A stretch of 64,000 nt of DNA, taken from assembly GCA_913057985.1 (NCBI GenBank), contig CAJXPL010000005.1, positions 39,415 to 103,414 of the forward strand. Direction: 5' to 3'. Positions 1 through 9,163 of this stretch are shown here, piece by piece (the stretch's first letter is position 1; each line of letters begins with the position of its first letter). The notes below the pieces were generated by a model. The model saw nothing but the letters and a program-made list of their open reading frames with translations. It was not told where the DNA came from and ran no database searches. Source of the DNA: an uncultured Synechococcus sp. Lineage in GTDB: Bacteria > Cyanobacteriota > Cyanobacteriia > PCC-6307 > Cyanobiaceae. Made by a program: the position numbers and the translations under genes.

Positions 1-269
1 AACAGCAGGCTGAGGATGTGCACGGCGCCGATGGCTGCCAGCAGACCGGCGGTCTGCTGGTATTCCGTGGCACGTAGGGGACCACAGATGGTGAAGGGGC
101 CGTAGAGCAGATAACCGAAGGCTGCACCGGTTTCCAAGCCACGGAAGTTCGGAGAAATTCCAGGGCGGTACAAGGGCAGGTTGTTGATCAGGCCCTTGAT
201 GAAATAGCCGCTGTTGACGGGTGTCGCAAGGTTGCCGACGCAGGGATCAGCAGCAGGAGTGACAGTCAT
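1..269 (-). CDS. psaL: Photosystem I reaction center subunit XI (PsaL), 5' part only
   Basis: PsaL is the membrane subunit that holds photosystem I monomers together as trimers and contributes chlorophyll ligands. About 89 N-terminal residues are present, starting at the ATG whose complement lies at 267-269; the rest lies beyond the left edge. The visible part has the family's stromal N-terminus ([19 protein letters not shown]), the [16 protein letters not shown] segment and the beginning of the first membrane helix ([13 protein letters not shown]). It follows psaI by 43 nt on the same strand, the usual cyanobacterial psaI-psaL arrangement, so the two are probably cotranscribed. Confidence 0.95.
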   Translation of the reverse strand, partial: MTVTPAADPCVGNLATPVNSGYFIKGLINNLPLYRPGISPNFRGLETGAAFGYLLYGPFTICGPLRATEYQQTAGLLAAIGAVHILSLL

Positions 270-312
270 GAGGTACGAGTGCTGAGGGGGTGAAACGGTC
301 CGCAGGTCGCGG

Positions 313-429
313 TCACTCGGCAGCGGTGATCACTCGACCAACAAGGACGATGAACACTGCGGGGAACACGATTCCGGTGATGGGCACAAAAATCGCAGGC
401 AGCCAGGCAGCAGCGAAATCTCCAGTCAT
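313..429 (-). CDS. psaI: Photosystem I reaction center subunit VIII (PsaI)
   Basis: A 38-residue protein that is almost entirely one hydrophobic helix ([27 protein letters not shown]) with a short charged tail, matching the single-span PsaI that packs against PsaL in the PSI trimer core. The reading frame extends upstream to position 504, but PsaI proteins are 38-40 residues, so the internal ATG (complement at 427-429) giving MTGDFAAAW is preferred. It lies immediately upstream of psaL. The 90 nt before it, shared with the divergent gene at 520, should contain the promoter; I could not single out a box. Confidence 0.93.
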   Translation of the reverse strand: MTGDFAAAWLPAIFVPITGIVFPAVFIVLVGRVITAAE

Positions 430-519
430 GTCGAGGCCAAAAGCTTCGCAGCTACTGTAAGGAGGTCCGTTCTGACGGCCTGCTTTAGGCCCCGACGGCG
501 ACATAAAAGTTCAATCCGC

Positions 520-987
520 ATGCAGAACGTTCTCCTTCCTGGTGCCGTCGTGCTGCTCACGGTGGTGCTCTGGTTACGCAGGAAACCGGTGAAGCCGATG
601 CTCTCCAGCACGGATGCCAGCCGTGTCGCACAGATCAATCGTGCCCAGTTGGAACTGGTGATTGAGCCCGCTGCTGATGGTGAATCCGCCGATGCTTCCC
701 TGGAGTCCTGGACGGCGCCGAGCAGTCCCTTGGAGCGTCTTACCCTGGAGCGTCGTCTCAAGGCTGATATGGAGGCTGGACCCGAGGAGCGTTTGCGCGC
801 TGTTCGTTTGGCCGCCCGATGGGGACACCGTTCGGCGCTGCCCCTGCTGCGCCAGGCGCTGCGTGACAGCGATGCGCGTGTGGTGGAAGCAGCTGCCGCT
901 GCGATCGCACCGTTCCGCGGCGCGCCGGCCGCTGCCCCGATCCGTCAGCAGGCTCGGCAGCCGCGCAATGTTTCGCGGATGCGGTAA
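520..987 (+). CDS. Membrane-anchored protein with a HEAT-like repeat, function unknown
   Basis: 155 residues. Residues 4-18 (VLLPGAVVLLTVVLW) form one probable N-terminal membrane anchor, followed by a basic RRKPVK stretch. Residues 72-133 read as one or two HEAT/armadillo-type helical repeats (PEERLRAVRLAARWGHRSALPLLRQALRDSDARVVEAAAAAIA), the type of scaffold seen in bilin lyases and assembly factors. It diverges from psaI and converges with the glycosyltransferase, overlapping its 3' end by 43 nt. I do not recognise a named family. Its position beside psaI-psaL could suggest a photosynthesis role, but that is only inference. Confidence 0.75.
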   Translation: MQNVLLPGAVVLLTVVLWLRRKPVKPMLSSTDASRVAQINRAQLELVIEPAADGESADASLESWTAPSSPLERLTLERRLKADMEAGPEERLRAVRLAARWGHRSALPLLRQALRDSDARVVEAAAAAIAPFRGAPAAAPIRQQARQPRNVSRMR

Positions 988-1907
988 ATCGGCCGGCCCT
1001 GGCTTTCGTGGTAGGTGCGGATCAGCAGTTCGCCCAGCAGTCCGAAGCAGAACAATTGAATGCCAGCCAAGCCAAGCACCACCGCCAGGGTGAGCAGTGG
1101 GCGATTGGCAATGTCGCCTCCCATCACCTTGATTACAAGGAGATAGGTGCTGGTGATCAGGCTGGCGGCGATGGCCAGCAGCCCCCCGAAGCCGAACACG
1201 TACATCGGCCGGGTCAGAAAACGCTTCATGAACCAGACGGTGAGCAGATCCATCAGCACACGGAAGGTGCGATCGATCCCGTACTTGCTGCTTCCGAACT
1301 GACGCGCCCGGTGGTTCACCTTCACTTCGGTGATTCGTGCACCCTCGATGAAGGCCAGGGCGGGAAGAAAGCGATGCAGCTCCCCATAGAGCCGCATGTC
1401 TGAGAGCACCTCGCGGCGGTAGGCCTTGAGGGAGCAGCCGTAGTCATGCAGCCGTACACCGGTCACCCGGCCGATCAAGCGGTTGGCGATCCGGGAGGGA
1501 AGTTTGCGTTGGAGAGCGGCGTCCTGGCGCTGATGGCGCCAGCCACTCACGAGGTCATACCCCTCCCGCAATTTGGCCAGCAGCATGGGGATGTCGGCTG
1601 GATCATTCTGAAGATCCCCATCCAGGCTGACGATGACCGCCCCGCCAGCCACGTCAAACCCAGCCGCCATGGCTGCTGTCTGGCCGTAGTTCTTGCGCAG
1701 CAGCACGGCAACCACTTCGGGCACTTCGGCGCTGAGCTTGGCCAGCACGTTCGCGGTGCGGTCGCTGGATCCGTCGTCGACCAGAACCAGCTCAAATCCC
1801 TCACCGGCTGGACGCAGCGCCGTCAGGAGCTGCTCAACCAAATGGGGCAGGCTTTCCTCTTCGTTGTACAGCGGCACCACCACCGAGAGATCCAGGGGTG
1901 CACTCAT
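945..1907 (-). CDS. Family 2 glycosyltransferase, DPM1/GtrB-like (polyprenyl-phosphate sugar transferase)
   Basis: 320 residues. The GT-A fold opens with VVVPLYNEEESL (residues 9-20), followed by DDGSSD (44-49) and the metal-binding SLDGDLQND (94-102, Asp96 and Asp98). Two hydrophobic helices follow in the C-terminal 90 residues (YVFGFGGLLAIAASLITSTYLL and LLTLAVVLGLAGIQLFCFGLLGELL), the architecture of GtrB and ArnC-type enzymes that load a sugar onto a membrane polyprenyl phosphate. The product probably feeds envelope polysaccharide or lipid glycosylation. The sugar cannot be read from the sequence. Its end overlaps the gene on the other strand. Confidence 0.88.
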   Translation of the reverse strand: MSAPLDLSVVVPLYNEEESLPHLVEQLLTALRPAGEGFELVLVDDGSSDRTANVLAKLSAEVPEVVAVLLRKNYGQTAAMAAGFDVAGGAVIVSLDGDLQNDPADIPMLLAKLREGYDLVSGWRHQRQDAALQRKLPSRIANRLIGRVTGVRLHDYGCSLKAYRREVLSDMRLYGELHRFLPALAFIEGARITEVKVNHRARQFGSSKYGIDRTFRVLMDLLTVWFMKRFLTRPMYVFGFGGLLAIAASLITSTYLLVIKVMGGDIANRPLLTLAVVLGLAGIQLFCFGLLGELLIRTYHESQGRPIYRIRETLRGCRAC

Positions 1908-1967
1908 GCCGGTTGCGTTGTTTGTCGCTCAACTTAAGCAGGGGCCCGGTTGATCGGGCTGACAGCT

Positions 1968-2696
1968 TCAGGCGAGATGCGATCCGTCATGGCAACGCAC
2001 CACACGGCCTGCGCTGCGGAATTCAGCTCTGTAGTGGCGAGCCACCGGGTGTTGATCGCGGCTGTGGAGGCTGTCGATGCCGATCCCATTGCGCCCATGA
2101 TCTCGGCCTGAGCTGTGGCGGTAGCGGCCATCGCCGAGATGGAGCCCCACATGGGTGCAACGCCGTGGTGTGCCAAAAAACAGCAGATCTCCCGGGCGCA
2201 ACAGGCTGTAATCGTCTGGGAGTGCAGCAACCGGTTGGCAGAACCGCTCCTGCTGATAGGCATCCCGCGGAATCCAGATGCCCTGGCTGGCGAAGGCCAT
2301 TTGCATCAGACCGGAACAATCCATGTCGGGTTCCGTGGATCCCCCCCACAGATAGATATTGGGACGTTGCTGGGCGGTTTCGCTCCAAGCGAGAACGCCC
2401 GGCAGCCGTTGTTCAATCTCCGACGCGCTCAGCGGCGACGGTCTCCAGGGGGAGCATTGCTCAGCTCGCCCCAGAACAGCTTCGAGTTCGAGCCAGCAGC
2501 GGTAACCATCCTCCAGCAGCTGCACGGCGATCCGTTTGCGCTGCTTCTCCAGGATGCGAAAGCGACGTCCACGACAGGCCTGGGTTGTCAGGCTCTCGCC
2601 GTCAGATCTCGCATATCCATTGGCGTCAGCGCACAGCTGCCAACAGGAGCCTGTCTGAATCAGGTCTGGGGCCAGCAGGGTGCCTAGCGTCGCCAT
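1968..2696 (-). CDS. NlpC/P60-family peptidoglycan endopeptidase
   Basis: 242 residues. The C-terminal half is an NlpC/P60 cysteine peptidase: Cys127 in DMDCSGLMQ, His182 in CTHVGLHLGDG and a third polar residue, His194 in RYRHSSG. The LRPGDLLFF motif precedes the catalytic His, as in the family. The N-terminal ~100 residues look like SH3b-type beta strands that bind wall peptides. Such enzymes cut within peptidoglycan stem peptides. No clear signal peptide is visible. The gene starts only 17 bp from the divergent beta-lactamase-like gene, which also acts on wall-type substrates. Confidence 0.88.
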   Translation of the reverse strand: MATLGTLLAPDLIQTGSCWQLCADANGYARSDGESLTTQACRGRRFRILEKQRKRIAVQLLEDGYRCWLELEAVLGRAEQCSPWRPSPLSASEIEQRLPGVLAWSETAQQRPNIYLWGGSTEPDMDCSGLMQMAFASQGIWIPRDAYQQERFCQPVAALPDDYSLLRPGDLLFFGTPRRCTHVGLHLGDGRYRHSSGRDHGRNGIGIDSLHSRDQHPVARHYRAEFRSAGRVVRCHDGSHLA

Positions 2697-2713
2697 GGCC
2701 CAATCGAATCGCT

Positions 2714-3628
2714 ATGGCGTTCTACCGTCCCGATCCCGCAATGGCGGCTCGGCTTGAGGCGGCCCTCGATGGGCTCGATGCCGACGGACGCCCGGGGCTG
2801 CGCAACAGTCTGGCAATCACCTGGGTGCGGTACGACGATGTTGCTCCGGAGGCTGGTCAGGGCAGTGGTGCTTCCTGGAACCAAGACCGGATCCTCTATC
2901 CGGCCAGCGTGGTGAAGCTGTTTTATGCCGTCGCCGTTGAGCAGTGGCTGCAACGTGATCTGATCCCTGAAAGCGACGAACTGCAGCGCGCGGTGCGCGA
3001 CATGATTGCCGATTCCAGCAACGATGCCACTGGGCTTGTGGTTGATTTGCTTACAGGCACCACCAGTGGACCTGCACTTCATGGGGAACGCTGGGAGCTT
3101 TGGACGGAGCAGCGTCGCTTGATCAATGGCTGGTTGCAGACCTTGGCCTGGCCGGAACTCGAGGCGGTGAATTGCTGTCAGAAGACCTGGGGTGATGGTC
3201 CCTATGGCCGGGAGAAATTGTTCTACGGGGCCGACAACAGCAACCGCAATGGCTTGTCCACCGCTGCGACAGCCCGGATGCTGGAGGCTGTGATGACCGG
3301 CGCGGTGGTGTCGCCACCGGCCTGTCGTCGGCTGCAAGGGCTCTTGCGGCGCTCGCTCGATCAGCAGCAGCGCCGTGCCGATCCTGAAAACCAGGTGGAT
3401 GGGTTCCTCGGCGAGGGCCTACCTGAAGATTCGCTCCTGTGGAGCAAGGCCGGCTGGATGAGTCAGGCCCGTCATGACGCTGCTTGGTTCCAGACGTCAG
3501 AACAGCAGCCACCCAGCTTGCTGGTGGTGTTCACCACGGGGCCTGATCGAGCCAGGGACGCATCTCTAATGCCGGAGTTGGCACGCCAACTCAACTTGTG
3601 CACCAGCCCCGAGGCGCCGGGGGATTGA
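2714..3628 (+). CDS. Class A beta-lactamase-like serine hydrolase
   Basis: 304 residues from ATG 2714. It carries the three motifs of the serine beta-lactamase/DD-peptidase fold: SVVK at 65-68 (catalytic Ser and Lys), SSN at 101-103 (the SDN-type motif) and KAG at 245-247 (KTG-type). No signal peptide is evident, so a cytoplasmic role or a missed upstream start is possible. The frame is open far upstream, but that part is antisense to the NlpC gene. The protein may hydrolyse a wall-derived amide or a beta-lactam; true resistance is not implied. An internal ATG at 2741 is an alternative start. Confidence 0.8.
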   Translation: MAFYRPDPAMAARLEAALDGLDADGRPGLRNSLAITWVRYDDVAPEAGQGSGASWNQDRILYPASVVKLFYAVAVEQWLQRDLIPESDELQRAVRDMIADSSNDATGLVVDLLTGTTSGPALHGERWELWTEQRRLINGWLQTLAWPELEAVNCCQKTWGDGPYGREKLFYGADNSNRNGLSTAATARMLEAVMTGAVVSPPACRRLQGLLRRSLDQQQRRADPENQVDGFLGEGLPEDSLLWSKAGWMSQARHDAAWFQTSEQQPPSLLVVFTTGPDRARDASLMPELARQLNLCTSPEAPGD

Positions 3629-3644
3629 GTCAACGAACTTGGAA

Positions 3645-3733
3645 CGGAGAGGGAGGGATTCGAACCCTCGACAGAAGTTGCCTCCTGTAACTCCTTAGCA
3701 GGGAGCCGCTTTCAACCACTCAGCCACCTCTCC
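3645..3733 (-). tRNA. tRNA-Ser (anticodon GCU)
   Basis: Read on the minus strand it has a 7-bp acceptor stem GGAGAGG/CCTCTCC with discriminator G, a D-arm with TGGTTGAAAGC, an anticodon loop CTGCTAA (GCU, serine AGC/AGU), the long variable arm of class II tRNAs, and a T-loop GTTCGAATC. Total length is 89 nt and no CCA is encoded. Confidence 0.97.
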
Positions 3734-3770
3734 AGCGGCGCACCCAGAGTACCAAGTGCTGGGCAGGTGG

Positions 3771-4901
3771 TCAGACTTCAACGCGGGGCAGACGTCGTTT
3801 GAAACCACAGAGGATCTCCCAGGGAATCGAGCCGCAGTGGTTGCTCCAGCTTTGAGGGCTTAATTCCAGATCGCCGTCCTGGCCCAGCAGAGTGACGATG
3901 TCGCCTTGCTCCAGCTCAGCTGCATCGGTGGCATCCAGCAGGAGCTGGTCCATGGTGATGGCTCCCACCTGAGGCAGCTGGCGATTGCGATGCAAGGCGT
4001 GGATGTGCCCGCTGAGGGACCGCAGAACACCATCGGCATAGCCGATCCCCACCACCGCAAGCCGCGTGGGGCGCTGGGTGATGAAGCGATGGCCGTAGCT
4101 GACTCCAGTGCCGGCGGGCACGACGCGGATCAGGCTGACCCGGGCACGAACCGCCAGGGCGGGTTGCAGGGGAATGACGTTGCTCAGATGACTGGCGGGG
4201 GCATGGCCGTAAAGGGCCAACCCAACGCGCACGAGGTCGTGGTGCAGCTCCCGGTTGAGCAGGGTCCCCGCGGAGTTGGCCAGATGGCGGGTGATGTTGG
4301 AGCCCGCTTGGGGAAGGGCCGAGAGCATGCTCACGAAGCGCTCCTGCTGGAGGCTTGTCAAGGCATCGTCAGGCTCATCAGCACAGGCCAAGTGGCTGTA
4401 AATGCCCGCCAGGTTGAGGTGTTCCAGGTTTTGCAGGCCTGCTGCTGTCTGATGACTGTCGCTGAGGGAGCAGCCCAGCCGCGCCATGCCGGTGTCGATC
4501 TTCAGCTGCACGTCGAAACGTCGACCGCTGTTGGCAGCGAGCTCATTGCAGAGCTGGGCATCTCTGAGACTGCTCAGGGTGGGCATCAACCGCCAGTGCA
4601 GGCAGGTGCGCAGGTCGTCCGTTTCGTTGAGGTTGCTCAACAGCAGCACCGGTGCTTCCAGACCGGCCCGGCGCAGTTCAAGACCTTCCTGCAGCGTGGC
4701 CACGCCAAGGCTGGTGGCTCCCCCCTGGAGCGCAGCCCGTGCCACCGTTTCGGCCCCATGGCCGTAGCCATCGGCTTTCACCACAGCCATCAATTGGGTG
4801 CGAGGGCCGAGGTGCTGGCAGAGAGCCCTGGCGTTGGCCCGAATCGCTACAGGTGAAACCTCCACCCAGGCGCGCTGACGTGGATTCAGCTCCGGAATCA
4901 C
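3771..4901 (-). CDS. alr: Alanine racemase
   Basis: 376 residues, a typical length for this PLP enzyme, which interconverts L- and D-alanine for peptidoglycan. The PLP lysine is Lys42 in AVVKADGYGHG. The C-terminal domain carries the catalytic-tyrosine motif GVSYGHRF and the TMDQLLLDAT segment. It is on the minus strand just downstream of tRNA-Ser and diverges from the HNH gene across 69 nt. With the two wall enzymes at 1968-3628 it forms a small cell-wall neighbourhood, although the strands differ. Confidence 0.95.
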   Translation of the reverse strand: MIPELNPRQRAWVEVSPVAIRANARALCQHLGPRTQLMAVVKADGYGHGAETVARAALQGGATSLGVATLQEGLELRRAGLEAPVLLLSNLNETDDLRTCLHWRLMPTLSSLRDAQLCNELAANSGRRFDVQLKIDTGMARLGCSLSDSHQTAAGLQNLEHLNLAGIYSHLACADEPDDALTSLQQERFVSMLSALPQAGSNITRHLANSAGTLLNRELHHDLVRVGLALYGHAPASHLSNVIPLQPALAVRARVSLIRVVPAGTGVSYGHRFITQRPTRLAVVGIGYADGVLRSLSGHIHALHRNRQLPQVGAITMDQLLLDATDAAELEQGDIVTLLGQDGDLELSPQSWSNHCGSIPWEILCGFKRRLPRVEV

Positions 4902-4970
4902 AGGCGGTGCTCGGCGCTACCGAGACGGCTTCACATCGCCGATAGCATGAAGCTTATTGAGTGAGCTGGC

Positions 4971-5471
4971 ATGGGCCAGGTTCTCGTTCTCAATGCGTCC
5001 TACGAGCCGCTCAATATCACCACCTGGAGGCGGGCTGTGGTGATGATGCTGAAGGGCAAGGCCGAGAGCCTGGAGCACGACCCCTGTCGGCAATTGCGAC
5101 AGGGCACCCACCTGCCGACGGTGATCCGCTTGCGGCAGTACGTCCGCGTGCCGTTCCGTCAGCTGCCCCTCACGCGGCGCAACCTGTTCCAGCGGGACAA
5201 CCACACCTGCCAGTACTGCGGCAGTCGTGAGGATCAGTTGTCGATCGATCATGTGATGCCCCGCAGTCGGGGAGGCGGTGACACCTGGGAGAACGTGACC
5301 ACGGCTTGCCTCAGCTGCAATGTGAGCAAAGGCAACCGAACTCCGAAGGAAGCCGCCATGCCTCTGCGCCATGTTCCGCGGCGGCCGGCCAGCAGCCTCA
5401 GTTTTGAGGCCCGGCGCCAGATCCATTCCGGTCATCACCAGGAATGGGCGAAATACGTGATCGGTGCCTGA
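4971..5471 (+). CDS. HNH endonuclease family protein
   Basis: 166 residues. The HNH core has two zinc-binding CxxC pairs, CQYCGS and CLSCN, with DHVMPRSRGGGDTWENVTTAC between them, the standard His and Asn residues of the beta-beta-alpha metal fold. The N-terminus (VLVLNASYEPLNITTWRRAVVMML) belongs to a widespread bacterial HNH family that is encoded in ordinary chromosomes and is not tied to mobile elements. The substrate is unknown. It converges with prfA, with only 3 nt between the stop codons. Confidence 0.92.
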   Translation: MGQVLVLNASYEPLNITTWRRAVVMMLKGKAESLEHDPCRQLRQGTHLPTVIRLRQYVRVPFRQLPLTRRNLFQRDNHTCQYCGSREDQLSIDHVMPRSRGGGDTWENVTTACLSCNVSKGNRTPKEAAMPLRHVPRRPASSLSFEARRQIHSGHHQEWAKYVIGA

Positions 5472-5474
5472 CCG

Positions 5475-6572
5475 TCAGTTCTCGGCCTGATCGCTCAGGG
5501 CTTCGAGTTTCTGACGTTGCTCTTCGGCGACGCACGCACCGATCAGGTCTTCCAGCTGGCCCTCCAGCACAGGTTCAAGGGTGAAGTTTCGGCCCAGCCG
5601 GTGATCGGTGGTTCGGTTGTCTTTGTAGTTGTAGGTGCGGATCTTTTCGGAGCGGTCACCACTGCCCACCTGGGCACGTCGGTCGCTGCTTTCGCGTTCC
5701 GCGGCAGCCGCCTGCTCCCGCTCCAATAACTTGGCGCGCAGGATCTCAAGGGCCCGTTCCCGGTTCTGGAGCTGGGAGCGTTCCTGGGTGCAGAACACGC
5801 GGATGCCCGTGGGTTTGTGGAGAAGGTCCACGGCTGTTTCCACCTTGTTGACGTTCTGCCCCCCAGCACCGCCTGAACGCGCAGTGCTGATGTCGAGATC
5901 CTTCGGGTCGAGCTGTACTTCCACGGCATCGGCTTCGGGCATCACGGCCACTGTGGCTGTGGAGGTGTGGACCCGACCCTGGGATTCCGTGGCCGGGACC
6001 CGTTGCACCCGGTGCACTCCCGCTTCAAATTTCAGTTGGCTGTAGACGCTGTCGCCACGCACCGAAAGGATCAGTTCGCGAAAGCCGCCCAGGTCGGCCT
6101 CGGTGCAGCTGATGGATTGCACGGCCCAGCCCACTTTCTGGCTGTAACGCTCATACATCCGTGCCAGATCACCGGCCCAGAGACAGGCTTCGTCGCCACC
6201 TGCTCCGGCACGAATCTCCAGCATCACACTGCGTTCATCGCGGGGATCCCGAGGCAGCAAAGCCAGGGTGAGCCGCTCGGTCAGCGTTGCGTGCTGTTCC
6301 TGGAGGCTGGCCAACTCATCCTGCGCCAGTTCCTCCATCGCAGTGTCACCGCGACTGTCTTTGAGCAGTTGACGTGCGGAATCCCGCTCGGATTCGAGCC
6401 TCTGGAGTTCCTCGAAGTCGAGCACAAGGGGCTCAAGTCTTGATCGCTCCCGTGCGATCGATTCAAGCCGCTTCGGATCAGCGGCCACATCAGGATCAGC
6501 CAGCTGCCGCTCGAGGTTGCGGAAGCTGGCTGTGGCTGTCTCCAGCCGTGTGAACAAGGTCGAGGCGTCCAT
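5475..6572 (-). CDS. prfA: Peptide chain release factor 1
   Basis: 365 residues. The PAT tripeptide that reads UAA and UAG is at 193-195 in [10 protein letters not shown]. The peptidyl-tRNA hydrolysis motif GGQ is at 237-239 in [11 protein letters not shown], whose Gln is the usual methylation site. An N-terminal coiled-coil region precedes these. It ends the long minus-strand ribosomal cluster, 15 nt after rpmE, so release-factor synthesis is probably tied to ribosomal protein transcription. Confidence 0.98.
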   Translation of the reverse strand: MDASTLFTRLETATASFRNLERQLADPDVAADPKRLESIARERSRLEPLVLDFEELQRLESERDSARQLLKDSRGDTAMEELAQDELASLQEQHATLTERLTLALLPRDPRDERSVMLEIRAGAGGDEACLWAGDLARMYERYSQKVGWAVQSISCTEADLGGFRELILSVRGDSVYSQLKFEAGVHRVQRVPATESQGRVHTSTATVAVMPEADAVEVQLDPKDLDISTARSGGAGGQNVNKVETAVDLLHKPTGIRVFCTQERSQLQNRERALEILRAKLLEREQAAAAERESSDRRAQVGSGDRSEKIRTYNYKDNRTTDHRLGRNFTLEPVLEGQLEDLIGACVAEEQRQKLEALSDQAEN

Positions 6573-6587
6573 GCCCCGTTCTCACCC

Positions 6588-6839
6588 TCAGGCCTTGGAT
6601 TCGGCCTTGGCGGAATCGGCACCTTTTTTCTTGGTGCCCATGCCGTACTTCTTCATGAAGCGATCCACACGACCCTCGGTGTCGAGGATCTTCTGGGTGC
6701 CAGTGAAGAAGGGGTGGTTGCCGCTCCAGACGTCGACGTGGATCTCGGGCTGGGTGGCGCCCGTGGTCATGACCACTTCGCCGTTGCAGATCACCTTGGC
6801 GTCGGGATACCAGGTGGGATGGATGTCGGGCTTTGGCAT
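6588..6839 (-). CDS. rpmE: Ribosomal protein bL31
   Basis: 83 residues from the ATG at 6837-6839; the longer frame upstream lies in rpsI. Family features are DIHPTWY, the beta segment VICNGEVVMTTGAT, EIHVDVWSGNHPFFTG and a basic tail FMKKYGM. Only one cysteine is present, so the four-cysteine zinc site of C+ bL31 proteins is missing and this is the zinc-independent type. The gene sits between rpsI and prfA. Confidence 0.96.
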   Translation of the reverse strand: MPKPDIHPTWYPDAKVICNGEVVMTTGATQPEIHVDVWSGNHPFFTGTQKILDTEGRVDRFMKKYGMGTKKKGADSAKAESKA

Positions 6840-6849
6840 CGGTAAAAAA

Positions 6850-7251
6850 TCAGCGCTTGGAGAACTGAGGAGCCTTACGGGCTTTCTTGAGGCCGTACTT
6901 GCGGCGTTCCTTGGCACGGGGGTCGCGGCTGAGGTGACCTTCCGTTTTCAGCGGCTTGCGGTTGTCGGCGGAAAGTTCACACAGGGCGCGAGCTGCACCT
7001 TGCTTGATGGCGCCGGATTGACCGGTGAGTCCACCACCGTGAACGTTGACGAGAATGTCGTACTCGCTGCTGAGGCCGAGGGTCTCCAGGGGAGCCTTCA
7101 CCGCTGCGATGTACGAGGGGTTGTAGTTCAGGTAGTTGTCACCGGGACGACCATTAATGGTGATCGTTCCATTGCCGGGGACGAGGCGAACACGGGCGAC
7201 AGAGGTCTTGCGACGACCGGTGCCCCAGTAGACGACAGAATTGTTGCTCAT
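6850..7251 (-). CDS. rpsI: Ribosomal protein uS9
   Basis: 133 residues with the typical [16 protein letters not shown] start and the basic C-terminal tail [17 protein letters not shown], whose end reaches the P-site tRNA. The ATG overlaps the end of rplM by 4 nt, a coupled pair conserved across bacteria (L13-S9). Confidence 0.98.
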   Translation of the reverse strand: MSNNSVVYWGTGRRKTSVARVRLVPGNGTITINGRPGDNYLNYNPSYIAAVKAPLETLGLSSEYDILVNVHGGGLTGQSGAIKQGAARALCELSADNRKPLKTEGHLSRDPRAKERRKYGLKKARKAPQFSKR

Positions 7252-7700
7252 TTGGCGGATGCGGAGGGGTTGAGCTGAAGAGGCTGGGGCTTCTGAGCGG
7301 CGTGGGGATGCTCGGTGCCCTTGTAGACCTTGAGCTTGCGGAACATCTGGCGACCCAGGGCGTTGTGGGGAAGCATGCCTTTGATGGCCTTCTCCACGAT
7401 CCGCTCGGGGATCCGTTCCTGCAGAGCCTCGAAGGTTTCCACCTTCATGCCTCCGGGACGTCCGGAGTGACGGCGGTAGAGCTTCTGCTGGGGCTTACGG
7501 CCGGAGACCTTGATTTTCTCGGCGTTCACGACGACGACAAAATCACCGGTGTCCAGGTGGGGGGTGAAGCTGGGGTTGTTCTTGCCACGCAGGACGGCGG
7601 CCACTTCAGTGGCCAGACGGCCAAGGGTTTGATTCTCAGCGTCCACCACGTACCACTGGCGGTCGATCGAATCAATCGGGGGGAGAGAGGTCTTGTTCAT
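7248..7700 (-). CDS. rplM: Ribosomal protein uL13
   Basis: 150 residues from the ATG at 7698-7700. Core features are [17 protein letters not shown], the [22 protein letters not shown] segment and [16 protein letters not shown]. The 18 upstream in-frame residues (to 7754) are not family-like and are excluded. A perfect 12-bp palindrome (7705-7716) lies immediately before the start codon and may fold over the initiation region. The 157-nt gap to truA could hold a promoter for rplM-rpsI-rpmE-prfA. Confidence 0.97.
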   Translation of the reverse strand: MNKTSLPPIDSIDRQWYVVDAENQTLGRLATEVAAVLRGKNNPSFTPHLDTGDFVVVVNAEKIKVSGRKPQQKLYRRHSGRPGGMKVETFEALQERIPERIVEKAIKGMLPHNALGRQMFRKLKVYKGTEHPHAAQKPQPLQLNPSASAK

Positions 7701-7857
7701 CGCGCCGGCATGCCGGTTCGGGTATGTCCCGCCTAAGACAGCGGAACTGGGCAAAGGGGGGTCGGTCCAGAGCTGGACCTGACGGGGCTAAAGATCGAGC
7801 TTACTCTTCAGCCCTCCAGCTCCTGTGAGTTGGGAAGCAATCCAAGTAGAGGCCCGT

Positions 7858-8739
7858 TTATCCCGGCGTTGAGGATGGATCCGGAGGTGGATCGCTCTCA
7901 GCCAGAAAAAACCACGGCTGACAATCGTACCAGCCGGCTTTGGTGAAGATGGGCTCAGCGTAGCCAGCCCGAAGCAGGCAGAGGCCCGTGGCTGGCGCCG
8001 CCTCCTTCACCTCGTGGCGGCGTCGTTCCCGCCAGCGCTGTTCAAAGGCGGAAACACTGAGACGGTGCTCGCCAACGGCCACCAACTGGGCCATCAGCAG
8101 GCGAACCATGCCGTACAGAAAACCACTGGCCTGAATCTCGACCCGCAGAAGATCGCCCTGGCGCTCCACAAGCACCTCCTGCACGGTGGTTCGGGCATGG
8201 GCGCGACGGCTGCCTGCCTTCATGAAGGCGCTGAAGTCGTGCAGACCAAGCATGCTGCTCAAAGCGTCCCGCATGCGGAACTCATCCAGCCGGTGTTGGT
8301 AACGGTGCCAGCTCCAGGGGCTTAAAAACAAATTGGGGCGGCGCCCGTTGTGAATCGTGTACCGGTACCGCCTGTAGGTGGCGGAGTAACAGGCATGCCA
8401 ATCGAGGGGACGGGCGACGGATTCGCGCACACGAATGGTGCTCGGCAGGCGTCCGTTCAAGGCCGGGGCCCATTTGCAAGCTGGGATCGGCCCACTGCAG
8501 TCGAAGTGCACCACCTGACCGGCGGCATGAACGCCTGCATCGGTGCGACCGGCGGCAAAGGTCTGCACCGGTCGGTGCGGATCAAGCTGGGCGATGGCGT
8601 CCTCCAGCACGGCCTGAACACTGCGACCGTTGCGTTGGCGCTGCCACCCACAAAACGAAGACCCCTCGTACTGAAGGCTGATCGCGATCCGCTGAAGGGA
8701 CGCTGGCTCAGGACCTGCAGACGAGGGTTCGGTGTTCAA
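7858..8739 (-). CDS. truA: tRNA pseudouridine(38-40) synthase TruA
   Basis: 293 residues. The catalytic aspartate is Asp67 in [17 protein letters not shown], and [12 protein letters not shown] and the [14 protein letters not shown] helix are further family marks. TruA isomerises uridines in the anticodon stem-loop of several tRNAs. The C-terminus (residues 262-293) extends beyond the usual fold and is proline/serine-rich. Placement after rplQ at the end of the alpha operon is common in cyanobacteria. Confidence 0.97.
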   Translation of the reverse strand: MNTEPSSAGPEPASLQRIAISLQYEGSSFCGWQRQRNGRSVQAVLEDAIAQLDPHRPVQTFAAGRTDAGVHAAGQVVHFDCSGPIPACKWAPALNGRLPSTIRVRESVARPLDWHACYSATYRRYRYTIHNGRRPNLFLSPWSWHRYQHRLDEFRMRDALSSMLGLHDFSAFMKAGSRRAHARTTVQEVLVERQGDLLRVEIQASGFLYGMVRLLMAQLVAVGEHRLSVSAFEQRWRERRRHEVKEAAPATGLCLLRAGYAEPIFTKAGWYDCQPWFFLAESDPPPDPSSTPG

Positions 8740-8763
8740 CGTCAGAACTGACGTGAGGTCTGA

Positions 8764-9114
8764 TCAGACCAGTTCAATGATGGCCATCTCGGCGTTGTCG
8801 CCACGACGGGGAACGGTGCGGGTGATGCGGGTGTAGCCACCCTTGCGATCGCTGTAGCGGTTGGGAGCCTTGTCGAACAGGGCATGCACCAGCTGCTTGT
8901 CGTAGATGTAACCCATGGCCCGGCGACGGGAGGCGAGGCTGCCGTCCTTGGCCAGGGTGATCATGCGCTCGGCTTCGTCGCGAAGCGCTTTGGCCCGTGC
9001 CTTGGTGGTGGTGACCCGACCTTCGCGAATCAGCTGGGTGGTCAGGGCGCGCAGCATTGCCTTGCGCTGGTCAGCTGGACGTCCCAGCTGAGGAACTCGG
9101 CATTGATGACGCAT
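8764..9114 (-). CDS. rplQ: Ribosomal protein bL17
   Basis: 116 residues, starting [29 protein letters not shown] and ending with the [14 protein letters not shown] strand, full length for the family. It lies 49 nt after rpoA in the same direction, the canonical alpha-operon order. Confidence 0.98.
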
Positions 9115-9163
9115 GGTTCTGTCGGTGACGAAGACGAAAAAGGACGTTCAGGCCGTTCTGCAG

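Noticed and set aside
430..504. Upstream extension of psaI
   Set aside because: PsaI proteins are about 38 residues; the extra 25 residues are polar and not family-like.
1898..2713. Upstream extension of the beta-lactamase-like frame
   Set aside because: The extension is antisense to the NlpC/P60 gene, has no family similarity and would put 270 residues before the hydrolase fold.
2714..3628. Antibiotic-resistance gene
   Set aside because: Motifs fit the serine hydrolase fold, but core-genome context, no signal peptide and SSN/KAG variants do not support a dedicated resistance enzyme.
4971..5471. HNH gene as a homing endonuclease or mobile-element marker
   Set aside because: The protein is a widespread chromosomal HNH family, sits between housekeeping genes and is not flanked by repeats or an intron.
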